From positions 22,473 to 86,472 of the forward strand of contig JACQAT010000009.1 in NCBI GenBank assembly GCA_016194865.1: a stretch of DNA of 64,000 bases. The letters run 5' to 3'. Below, one piece after another: positions 8,796 through 16,453 of this stretch (positions are counted from its first letter, which is position 1; the number at the start of each line of letters is the position of its first letter). The translations under genes and the position numbers were made by a program. This stretch comes from Chloroflexota bacterium (GTDB taxonomy: Bacteria; Chloroflexota; Limnocylindria; P2-11E). Under the pieces are notes generated by a model. The model had not been told where the DNA came from, made no database searches, and worked only from the letters and a program-made list of their open reading frames with translations.

Positions 8796-10660
8796 AGGGG
8801 TCGATTATCAACGAGTTCACGATGCCAGAGCTCGAGCATCAACAGCGACCACAGGCGCGCGCCGTGATCCGCGCGGCCCGCGCGATGGTCCTCGTAGAGC
8901 GCGCGCACGCGCTCCGGACGGAAGTACCCGCGGTCCAGCGCGCGCTGAGAGAGCACCGTATCTCCGACGAGCTCGCGCAGCGGATCGCGGAACCAGGCGC
9001 TGACCGGGATCCCAAAGCCCTGCTTCGCGCGCGAGATGATCCCGGCGGGGAGGACTCCGTTCATCGCGCGGCGCATCAGGTGCTTCCGCTCGCCACCGCC
9101 GAGGCGGAGGGAAGTTGGGAGAGAGAGCACGAATTCGGCAAGCGCGCGGTCGAGCAACGGGCTGCGCACCTCGAGCGAGGCGGCCATCGAGGCGATGTCC
9201 ACCTTCGCGAGGAGGTCGTCCGGCAGGTACAGCGTCAGATCGAGTGCCTGCGCCGACGACACAGGGTCTCCCTGAGACCACGCCGGCCGTTCCGCGAGCG
9301 CGTCGGCAAGCCCCCCGGCGGCGCGCGCCGCGAACGCGGACTCGACGATATCGGCGAGCGCGGGAGCGTCGAAGAGCTCGGTCCAGGCCAGGTAGCGGTC
9401 GCGCCCGGATCTTGCCGCGCCGCGCAGGAATCGCCCGATACGGCCACGCTTCCCACGCAGCGAGGGTCCGAGCGGCAACAGTCGGGAGACAAGGCCGGCG
9501 ACCTGCGGGCCACCAGGAATGCGGTCGGCGAGCGCGGCCAGCCGCAACGCGACGTAACGGTCGTAACCGGCGAACACCTCGTCGCCGCCGTCACCGTTGA
9601 GCGCGACGGTCACATCAGCACGTGTCAGACGCGAGAGGAGATAGGTGGGCAGGGCCGACGAGTCGGCGTATGGCTCGCCGTAATGACGTGCGAGCATGGG
9701 GAGGACGTCGGCCTGGAGCGGGTCGACGACGAGCTCGTGATGGTCGGTATCGAACGCGGTGGCGATGCGGCGCGCGTGGGTGAGCTCGGAGTAGTCCGCC
9801 TCCGCGAAGCCGATGCTGAACGTCTTGACGCGTGGCCCGAGCGACGCCATCGTCGCGACCACGGCGCTCGAGTCGAGACCGCCTGACAGGAACGCGCCCA
9901 AGGGCACGTCCGACATCAGGCGCTTCTCGACGGCCGCGCGCAGGAGCACGCGAATCCGCTCCACCGCTTCCTCCTCCGCGATACGGAGCGTGCCGAGCGC
10001 GGGGACCTGCCAGTAGCGGTGCAGCACGATCTGACCGTTCTGCCACGTCAGCTGCTCGCCGGGACGGAGCTTGCGGATGCCCACGAACGCGTCGAGCGGC
10101 GACGGCACGTAGCCGAGCCGCAGGTACGCGCCGATGGCGAGGGGATCGACCACAGGGGCCGCCTCCGCGGCCCCGAGCAACGCCTGATGCTCGGAGGCGA
10201 ACGCGAGCTCATCGCCGTCGACGCGATAGAGGAGCGGCTTCTTGCCGAAGCGGTCACGCGCGAGGATGAGACGCCGCTCGCGCGCGTCCCAGACCGCGAG
10301 CGCGAACATGCCGTCGAGGCGCTCCACGAAGCGCTCGCCGTGACTCTCATACAGGTGGACCACGACCTCGGTATCGCTCGCCGTGGCGAAGCGATGGCCT
10401 GCCGCCTCGAGCTCGCGCCTGAGCTCCCGGTAGTTGTAGATCTCACCGTTGAAGACCGTCCACACGGTGCGCGTCTCGTTCGCGATCGGTTGATCGCCGT
10501 GAGCGATGTCGATGATCCGAAGGCGCCTGACCCCGAGCGCGGCGTGATCATCGAGGTACTCACCCGCCGAATCAGGACCGCGATGTGCGATGCGGTCGCG
10601 CATGGCACGCATGCGCTCCGGCGACGCGCGCGGGCCGACGATGCCGTTGATGCCGCACAT
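8792..10660 (-). CDS. asnB: Asparagine synthase (glutamine-hydrolysing)-type amidotransferase
   Basis: A 622-aa protein. It begins M-C-G-I-N-G-I-V-G with the catalytic Cys2 of class II glutamine amidotransferases, then HRGPDSAGEY and FNGEIYNYREL; the C-terminal half has the ATP pyrophosphatase loop LSGGLDSSAVVA and GDGGDEVFAGYDRY. Canonical AsnB makes asparagine from aspartate, glutamine and ATP. Copies sitting in exopolysaccharide clusters, as here, often amidate a uronic acid or another cell-surface carboxylate instead; with a uronate-forming dehydrogenase in the same operon that role is plausible. ATG at 10660 follows the O-antigen ligase stop by 2 bp, and the 3' end overlaps the next gene (GTGA). 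Confidence 0.92.
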   Translation of the reverse strand: MCGINGIVGPRASPERMRAMRDRIAHRGPDSAGEYLDDHAALGVRRLRIIDIAHGDQPIANETRTVWTVFNGEIYNYRELRRELEAAGHRFATASDTEVVVHLYESHGERFVERLDGMFALAVWDARERRLILARDRFGKKPLLYRVDGDELAFASEHQALLGAAEAAPVVDPLAIGAYLRLGYVPSPLDAFVGIRKLRPGEQLTWQNGQIVLHRYWQVPALGTLRIAEEEAVERIRVLLRAAVEKRLMSDVPLGAFLSGGLDSSAVVATMASLGPRVKTFSIGFAEADYSELTHARRIATAFDTDHHELVVDPLQADVLPMLARHYGEPYADSSALPTYLLSRLTRADVTVALNGDGGDEVFAGYDRYVALRLAALADRIPGGPQVAGLVSRLLPLGPSLRGKRGRIGRFLRGAARSGRDRYLAWTELFDAPALADIVESAFAARAAGGLADALAERPAWSQGDPVSSAQALDLTLYLPDDLLAKVDIASMAASLEVRSPLLDRALAEFVLSLPTSLRLGGGERKHLMRRAMNGVLPAGIISRAKQGFGIPVSAWFRDPLRELVGDTVLSQRALDRGYFRPERVRALYEDHRAGRADHGARLWSLLMLELWHRELVDNRPL

Positions 10661-10662
10661 CG

Positions 10663-12954
10663 CTAGCGGGTGACCGGGGCCGTGTCGACGCTGAGCGGCT
10701 GACCGTAGATGTTGGTCACGCCACGAACGACGAGCCGCAGGCCAGGAATCGGGACCGGTCCCTCTAGCGGGAGCTGGATGACGACGGTGTTCCTACCGTC
10801 GTAGCCGAACTCCGCGCGGGTGAGCGCCCGACCGTCGAGCACGTAATTGTCGACGCGTAGCACGGAGGCCGGGCCGTCGGCGGTGAGTGTCACCTCGCTC
10901 GCGAAATTGACGCGGATGCAACGCGGGACCGAATAGCCGGCACTGTAAGACACCATCCCGTTCACCGCCGAGCAGTTGGTGTCGGCGCTCCTGATGCTGG
11001 GTGGCCGTACGAGGCGAGTCGCGTTCGTCATGTCCCCCGACGCCCAATAGAGAGCCGCGAGACGTAGGCGATCCTCGTCGGACCCCTGCGCCGCGACGAC
11101 CTTCTCCTGCAGCGCGATCGCAGTTGCGCGGTCCCCTGCGGCCTCGTACGCCCGGCTGAGGTCGGAAAAATACGAAAGGCCCACCGGATACAGCTCGCGC
11201 GCACGCTCAAGCTCGGCGATCGCCAGCCGGGGATCGCCGACGCGCATCGCGACAAGCGCCAGCGTCTCGTGCGCCTCTGTGTCGTTCGGGTCCGCGCTCA
11301 CGGCACGTCGCGCCGCGTCCAGGGCGGGTTGCGCGGTCCGCGCGTCCCCCGGCACGTAGGTCCGGATGCGCATTAGGGCCAGGTTTGACCAGTACTGTTG
11401 GACGTAAGGCGAGCGATCTGCCGCCCTTTGGAACGCGTCGGCTGCCGACCGGTATTCGCCTTCGTAGAAGCTTGCGAGGCCGAGCGTGTTCCAGTGCTCC
11501 GCGCGACCAGGATCTCTCGCGACCGCGCTTCGGGCGGACGTGATCTTCGTCGGCGTGTCGCCCGCCGCGAGCGACAGCCGCGCGTCCCAGCTCGCGTAGA
11601 GCTCGTTCATGCCGAAGGCGCCCGCCGCGATCGCGAGCGAGAGCGGTGCCAACGCGAGCGCGCGCGGCGCGAAGCGGACCGGTGCCACCGTGCTGACGGG
11701 CGCGCTCAGGCCGACCGCGACACCGTTGGCCAGCCACGGCCACCAGTCGATGCCGAGCGATCCGATCGACACGATCCCGTGCGCCCAGTAGGCGACGCAG
11801 CCGAAGACGATCGCCAGCGCCGCGACTGGCCAACGCGCCTGGACCTGGCGGACCGCCAGGAGCGTCCCGGAGACGGCGAATGCGATGAGCGTGAGGGTGC
11901 CGAGCGCCCCCGTCGTCGCAAGGGCCTGCAGCAGCCAGCTGTGCGCAGTGTCACTGCCGACGCCGGGACCGAGCACGCGCGCGCTCTCGGGCGGCCGGTT
12001 CAGCGTGAACGCCGCCGCGAAGCCGTCGGGGCCGTAGCCCAGCAGAGGACGATCGGCGAACGCATCGAGCGCCGCGCGGTACACGATCACGCGATCGCCA
12101 CCAGGTTGCGCAGCCGTCACGGTGTCGCGAACGCGCCGACCCAGCGGCGTGACGACGACCAATATCGCGATCACGACGAGCGTGCACCCGCCCAACACGA
12201 CAGCTCGGCGTGTGCGCAGCGCAGTGATCCCGTGCACGCGAATGATGGCCAACGGCAGCACGATGAGCAGCGCGAGCAGCGCGAGTGCGGTCCCGCGGGT
12301 CGCGACGAGCACGCCGACGGCGAGCGCGACGGTCCCGAACAGAGCGGCGGCGAGGCGGATGCGGCCAGACGCAAAGACCGTCAGCGCAAGCGCGACCGCG
12401 ACGAGGACGCTCACGAGGTGGCCGAACGAATCCGGGTTCCCCAGCGTCGCGAACGGACGGCCGCGGGGATCATCGCCCCATTTGATCGGATCGAGCCCCA
12501 CGTACTGTACGAGGGCGTACACGCATGCTGCGGCCCCGCAGGCTGTGAGGGCGCCGACGAGAATGAGCGCGTCGGAGCGGCCACGGACCGCGATGGTGAC
12601 GGCCAGATACAGGATGAACATGTCGATCGTGAACACGAGGCCGAGGTAGCGGGCATCGCCGAAGATCGCGAGGTAGCGGTTCTCGGCGACGAGCGCAGAC
12701 AGCGCGACCACGATGACGTACGCGACCGCCGGGATGTGCCACACGCTGCGCGGCAACGCGGCGCGCCCGTAACGGAACAGCAGCATGCCGATGAGCGCCA
12801 GGAGCACGAACGCGGTCGTGCGGCTCCAGATGGATTTCGGCAACTCGATGCCCTGAATCGAGCGGAGGCTCCAGTCGAAGACGAGCACGAGGCCGACGAT
12901 CTTCAGCGCGACCACCCACACGATGGCGCGCCGGATGAGCGAGCTCTGGATCAG
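10663..12954 (-). CDS. O-antigen ligase (Wzy/WaaL)-like membrane protein with C-terminal TPR and extracellular domain
   Basis: About 763 aa. Residues ~10-430 contain around 12 membrane helices with the large periplasmic loop of Wzy/WaaL proteins (ALDAFADRPLLGYGPDGFAAAF and DTAHSWLLQALATTGALG, the latter carrying the conserved H). Then come about four tetratricopeptide repeats (AEHWNTLGLASFYEGEYRSAADAFQRA and following) and a final ~130-aa beta-rich domain. It would polymerise or ligate lipid-linked saccharide outside the membrane, possibly to a protein. Start choice: GTG at 12921 is the first standard codon and falls inside the first helix; the CTG at 12954 makes a CTGA overlap with the upstream stop and restores charged residues before the helix. 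An open frame continuing to 14037 is an artefact. Confidence 0.88.
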   Translation of the reverse strand: MIQSSLIRRAIVWVVALKIVGLVLVFDWSLRSIQGIELPKSIWSRTTAFVLLALIGMLLFRYGRAALPRSVWHIPAVAYVIVVALSALVAENRYLAIFGDARYLGLVFTIDMFILYLAVTIAVRGRSDALILVGALTACGAAACVYALVQYVGLDPIKWGDDPRGRPFATLGNPDSFGHLVSVLVAVALALTVFASGRIRLAAALFGTVALAVGVLVATRGTALALLALLIVLPLAIIRVHGITALRTRRAVVLGGCTLVVIAILVVVTPLGRRVRDTVTAAQPGGDRVIVYRAALDAFADRPLLGYGPDGFAAAFTLNRPPESARVLGPGVGSDTAHSWLLQALATTGALGTLTLIAFAVSGTLLAVRQVQARWPVAALAIVFGCVAYWAHGIVSIGSLGIDWWPWLANGVAVGLSAPVSTVAPVRFAPRALALAPLSLAIAAGAFGMNELYASWDARLSLAAGDTPTKITSARSAVARDPGRAEHWNTLGLASFYEGEYRSAADAFQRAADRSPYVQQYWSNLALMRIRTYVPGDARTAQPALDAARRAVSADPNDTEAHETLALVAMRVGDPRLAIAELERARELYPVGLSYFSDLSRAYEAAGDRATAIALQEKVVAAQGSDEDRLRLAALYWASGDMTNATRLVRPPSIRSADTNCSAVNGMVSYSAGYSVPRCIRVNFASEVTLTADGPASVLRVDNYVLDGRALTRAEFGYDGRNTVVIQLPLEGPVPIPGLRLVVRGVTNIYGQPLSVDTAPVTR

Positions 12955-14213
12955 TTCCCCAGCGGCCCGAAGACGCGGTCCGCCGAGCCCGCGATCTGCC
13001 ACTGCGCGCTGCCCCGGTCGGTGATGCCGCTGCTCGCGGTGATGTCGACCGGGAACTGCGAGCCCGGCGCCGATCCGCTCTGCGCGTCGGTCGGCGGGGC
13101 GCTCATCGTGATGTTGAGCGTGAGCCCGTCGAAGCTGAGCACGCAGGTCGCGTTGATGCCGCACGAGATGGTCGAGATGGTCTGCGAGCTCCCTGTGTTG
13201 CAGGCCGCCGGCCCCGAAGATTGGGAGGCGGGCGCGCCGCAGTCCGCATCCGTGATCTGGATCGTCGCGAACGTCGACACGATCATGGCCTGGGAGAAGA
13301 CGATCGTGACGATGTCGCCGGCATCGAGCGAGCCCGCGTCGCCGCTCGAGTTGACGAGCTTCGCGCTCGTCGAGGTCGCGGATCCGGAGCCGGTCGCCCC
13401 ACCGAAGATCGACGCGTTGGCCTGGTTCGAATACGCGAACGCGTTGGTCGAGGGGTCCTGCGCGCGGACCTGATAGCACCAGTCGCCGCTCTTCACGTCG
13501 AAATCGGTGTAGCCGGCTTCCTGGCCCGCGAGCACGCTGACCGTCGTGAGCGTCAGCCACGCGGGCGAGGTCGCGGTGATCGGGCAGCGCCCCTGGGTCC
13601 GTTGGATCTCGTAGCCGCGGATCGTGTTGGCAGCGGGCGCCGTGAACTGGACGCGCACGTCGTTCTGGGTCGGGCCGCCGTCGAGGGAGGCCGCCGTGGC
13701 CCGCACGTCCGCCGGAGCGGCGGCGCCGCTCGGCGGCGCGATCACGGTCGCGTCCTGGTAGTAGCCCTCCGGATGGATCGATGTGCCGCTGCCGGCGAGC
13801 ACGAGGTCGCCGTTGAAGCGGTACCGGCCCTGCGGAGTGCCGGCCGGGACCTTCACGCTGTAGCTGAAGGCGGTGAAGTCGCCGACCGGCACCGCGGACT
13901 TGGCCTGCGTCGCGTACGCCGTGGCCGTCGTCCAGCTGCCCGGGTTCCATGCGGCCTTGTCGCTCGTCACGTTGCAGGTCACCTGATCCGAGCGACAGAT
14001 CCCGAGGTTCACCTGGGTCGCGGTGCCGCTCACCCACGCGCTCGCACCGGTGTTGTCGAAGAAGACGGAGAACTGCGCCGTGTCGCCCGGGCGCAACCCG
14101 GTCACGAACGCGGATTCGAAGCGGTACGCCGAGTCGATGCTCGCCGCGCGCGCGGGGAGGATCGGGCCGGCGAGCACCAGCAGCAGCGCGGCGACGACGA
14201 TCCGGGCCATCAC
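12951..14213 (-). CDS. Secreted S-layer-like protein, paralogue A
   Basis: A 420-aa exported protein: signal peptide of about 23 residues (MMARIVVAALLLVLAGP, cleavage near ARA-AS). The first ~150 mature residues form a conserved domain (DSAYRFESAF, FSVFFDNTG, AWVSGTATQVNL, VTCNV, RYRFNGDLVL, IHPEGYYQD) shared with the two neighbouring paralogues at 14236 and 16454. A fibronectin III-like domain follows (about 160-270), then a C-terminal Ig-like domain with paired cysteines (ITDADCGAP, ISCGINATC). The conserved NTG-x3-W segment resembles NBR1/CARDB-type Ig folds. I infer a surface or S-layer-associated protein that could be an acceptor for the polysaccharide made by the operon; no enzyme motif is visible. 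Confidence 0.85.
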   Translation of the reverse strand: MMARIVVAALLLVLAGPILPARAASIDSAYRFESAFVTGLRPGDTAQFSVFFDNTGASAWVSGTATQVNLGICRSDQVTCNVTSDKAAWNPGSWTTATAYATQAKSAVPVGDFTAFSYSVKVPAGTPQGRYRFNGDLVLAGSGTSIHPEGYYQDATVIAPPSGAAAPADVRATAASLDGGPTQNDVRVQFTAPAANTIRGYEIQRTQGRCPITATSPAWLTLTTVSVLAGQEAGYTDFDVKSGDWCYQVRAQDPSTNAFAYSNQANASIFGGATGSGSATSTSAKLVNSSGDAGSLDAGDIVTIVFSQAMIVSTFATIQITDADCGAPASQSSGPAACNTGSSQTISTISCGINATCVLSFDGLTLNITMSAPPTDAQSGSAPGSQFPVDITASSGITDRGSAQWQIAGSADRVFGPLGN

Positions 14214-14235
14214 GAACAGCCTACCGCGACGCGGC

Positions 14236-15531
14236 TCATTGACCGACCGCCGGTCCGATGCTGCGGTCGTTCGACAGCGTCAGGTCCCAGGTGTTCCCGT
14301 TGAGATCGCTGATGCCCGTGTAGTCGGTGAACACGACGGGGTATTGCACCCCGTTGGTCGTTCCTTCGAACACGATTCGCGGGGCGGCCGTCATGTTCAC
14401 GTTCAGCGTCTTGCGGTCGAAGCTCAGGAAGCAGGTGGCGTTCGCGCCGCACACGATGTCGGCGACGGTCTGCGAGGTGCTGACCGGGCACTGCGCCGGC
14501 GGCCCGCCCTGCCCCCCGGGTGCGCCGCAGTCGGCGTCCGTGACGCGGATCGTGGTCGAGACGGTCGCGCTCAGCTGCATGGCCTTGTTGAAGGTGATCG
14601 TGAAGGAGTCGGGCACGTCGAGAGCGCCCGAGTTGCCTCCGTTCGTGACGAGCACCGCGCTGGTCGAGACCGGACGCGCGAGATCGGCGGCGACGTTGAT
14701 CGTCGCCTCGGCCTGGTTCGAATAGGCGAAGGCACCCGTCGTCGGCTCCGTCGTGCGGACCTGGTAGCACCACGTCCCGTTCGGGCGGTCGAGGTCGCGC
14801 GTCTCGCTGATCACTCCCGGTGCCGCCGTGATCACGCTCACGTTCACGAAGCCGCTCGACGCCGCCACGACCGGGCAGCTCGAGGGCGCGCGCTGGAGCT
14901 GATAGCTCGTGATCGTGTTCGTCGCGGGCGGGGTGAACGTCAGGCGCACGTCGTCGAGCGCGCCGTTGCTCCCGCCATTGAAGTTGCCCACGGCGGTCTG
15001 GAGGTTGTCGGGTGCCGCGGCGCCCGGTGGTGGCGCGGACACGCTCACCACCTGGAAGTAGCCCTCAGGGTGGATGCGCTGGCCGGTCGCGGCGAGGACC
15101 AGGTCGCCGTTGAAGCGGTAGCTTCCCGTCGCGGCGCTGGCGGGCACCTTCACGCTGTAGGTGAAGGCCGTGAAGTCGCCGGGCACGACACTGGCCTTCG
15201 CGTGCGTCGCGTATGCCACGGACGACGTCCACGTCCCGGGATTCCAGCCCCCCTTGTCTGACGCGACGTTGCACGTGACCTGATCAGCGAGACAGGCGGC
15301 GAGGTTGATCTGCGTATCGGTATTGGCGACCCACGCGTTGCTGCCGGTGTTGTCGAAGAAGACGGAGAGCTGACCGGTCTCACCGGAGCGGAGCGACAGG
15401 AACGCCGACTCGAAGCGATAGGCCGAGTCGATCGTCGCCGCCGCCGCGGGCGCGCCAGGCATGGCGAGGGTCGAGAGGACGAGTGAGAGAACGAACGCGG
15501 CGTGTAGCGGCCGCATCGATGGGAACGTCAC
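14236..15531 (-). CDS. Secreted S-layer-like protein, paralogue B
   Basis: About 426-431 aa with the same three-part layout as its downstream neighbour: signal peptide (MRPLHAAFVLSLVLSTLAM, cut near AAA-AT), conserved N-terminal domain (IDSAYRFESAF, LSVFFDNTGSNAW, YRFNGDLVL, IHPEGYF), an FN3-like middle, and a C-terminal domain ending in the IRVTDADCGAPGGQ and IVCGANATCFLSF cysteine pairs. GTG at 15531 makes a GTGA overlap with the cupin gene; the ATG at 15516 gives a more typical signal peptide. The two genes are 22 bp apart, so this looks like a tandem duplication followed by divergence. Function unknown beyond export. Confidence 0.85.
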   Translation of the reverse strand: MTFPSMRPLHAAFVLSLVLSTLAMPGAPAAAATIDSAYRFESAFLSLRSGETGQLSVFFDNTGSNAWVANTDTQINLAACLADQVTCNVASDKGGWNPGTWTSSVAYATHAKASVVPGDFTAFTYSVKVPASAATGSYRFNGDLVLAATGQRIHPEGYFQVVSVSAPPPGAAAPDNLQTAVGNFNGGSNGALDDVRLTFTPPATNTITSYQLQRAPSSCPVVAASSGFVNVSVITAAPGVISETRDLDRPNGTWCYQVRTTEPTTGAFAYSNQAEATINVAADLARPVSTSAVLVTNGGNSGALDVPDSFTITFNKAMQLSATVSTTIRVTDADCGAPGGQGGPPAQCPVSTSQTVADIVCGANATCFLSFDRKTLNVNMTAAPRIVFEGTTNGVQYPVVFTDYTGISDLNGNTWDLTLSNDRSIGPAVGQ

Positions 15532-16310
15532 GGCACGGTGTCCAGGTTGGTCTGCCACGGCCTTCCCTCCGGCGTCGCGAAGAACGTGAGGATGCGGACC
15601 GGCTCCGGGCCAGCGACGACGATCTGCATCGGGACGCCCGGCTGAATGGTCCCACCGCCACCGCTCGCGACCTTCTGGCGCGCGCCGTCCCCGGTCCGCA
15701 GCTCGACCGAGCCGGTGAGCACCGCGAACGCCTCGGCGCCTCCGTGCGAATGCGACGAGGTGCGGCCGCCCGCCGCCATCTCGATGAGGCCGAGCTGCTC
15801 CTTCACGTTCACGCCGGGGGGCAGCGTCGCGAGATCGCCGCTCGCGTATGCGAGCGCGCCACCGCTCACGATCTGCGTGCCGCGCAGGTCGATGCCGCCG
15901 AGACCCACGAACCACCAATCCTGAGCGGCAGCGGCGGCGCGGTGCACGTCGCCGTGACTCACGAAGAGCGTCTTCCCTTCGTCGGCCCCGCGCATGTGGT
16001 CGCCATCCTCGCGCGAAACGACGTGGCGGCCCTTCACCGCGTACACGAGCCCATCCGGGCCGTCGTGGGTGAGGCTGATGCCCGCCGGCTGCGTGACGTG
16101 CACGAAGGACACGAAGGTCACGCCCGCGGGCGCGGCCAGCGGGTCCGTCTCCACGATCTTCGTGTATCTGCCGATCCCCGTTGTCTGCTTCTGCTCGAGG
16201 GGTGTCGGGCTGACGCCGCTCGGGAGGATCGGGTTCGTCGCGGTGCCCTTTGCCGGCCCGCACGCGGCCAGCAGACAGGCGAGAACGAGGACGGTGGTCA
16301 TTCGCTGCAT
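15528..16310 (-). CDS. Cupin-domain lipoprotein
   Basis: About 260 aa. The N-terminus MTTVLVLACLLAACGP is a lipoprotein signal with lipobox L-A-A-C, so the protein is predicted to be anchored by a lipidated cysteine. Two beta-barrel (cupin) halves are likely: the first around THDGPDGLVYAVKGRHVVS and the second around SSHSHGGAEAFAVLTGSVELRTGDG, whose H-x-H-x-E pattern can bind a metal. No substrate can be named. In-frame starts include TTG 16331 and ATG at 16319, 16310 and 16301; 16310 or 16301 leave a normal-length lipoprotein leader. Its TGA overlaps the next gene, so it is co-expressed with the S-layer-like paralogue. Confidence 0.8.
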   Translation of the reverse strand: MQRMTTVLVLACLLAACGPAKGTATNPILPSGVSPTPLEQKQTTGIGRYTKIVETDPLAAPAGVTFVSFVHVTQPAGISLTHDGPDGLVYAVKGRHVVSREDGDHMRGADEGKTLFVSHGDVHRAAAAAQDWWFVGLGGIDLRGTQIVSGGALAYASGDLATLPPGVNVKEQLGLIEMAAGGRTSSHSHGGAEAFAVLTGSVELRTGDGARQKVASGGGGTIQPGVPMQIVVAGPEPVRILTFFATPEGRPWQTNLDTVP

Positions 16311-16355
16311 CCGACCCATCGTATCGCGCAAGGACCGCTTGAAATGAACGCCCGA

Positions 16356-16374
16356 GCCGCGGCTCCGCCGCGGC
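16356..16374. repeat. Short GC hairpin upstream of the cupin lipoprotein gene
   Basis: A 7-bp perfect inverted repeat GCCGCGG-N5-CCGCGGC lies in the 143-bp gap between the cupin lipoprotein gene and the large S-layer-like gene. It is not followed by a T-tract on either strand, so I do not call it a terminator. No other function is evident. Confidence 0.4.
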
Positions 16375-16395
16375 GGAGGGAGCTGCGCATGAAAA

Positions 16396-16427
16396 GAAGG
16401 ACCGGGGCTCGAAAGCCCCGGTCCTTC
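16396..16427 (-). terminator. Intrinsic terminator of the S-layer-like gene
   Basis: A perfect 14-bp stem (positions 16396-16409 pairing with 16414-16427) closes a 4-base loop. Read on the minus strand it begins 27 bp after the stop codon of the 16454-18610 gene and is followed by the T-rich run TTCTTTTC. It is by far the strongest intrinsic terminator in the window and isolates this gene from the downstream polysaccharide operon, as expected for a heavily transcribed surface-protein gene. Confidence 0.88.
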
Positions 16428-16453
16428 CAGGATCGCGAGTGAGTTGACCGGGC

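Noticed and set aside
12955..14037. Extension of the O-antigen ligase frame into the upstream S-layer-like gene
   Set aside because: No homology there; the real upstream gene is in another frame with a clear signal peptide.
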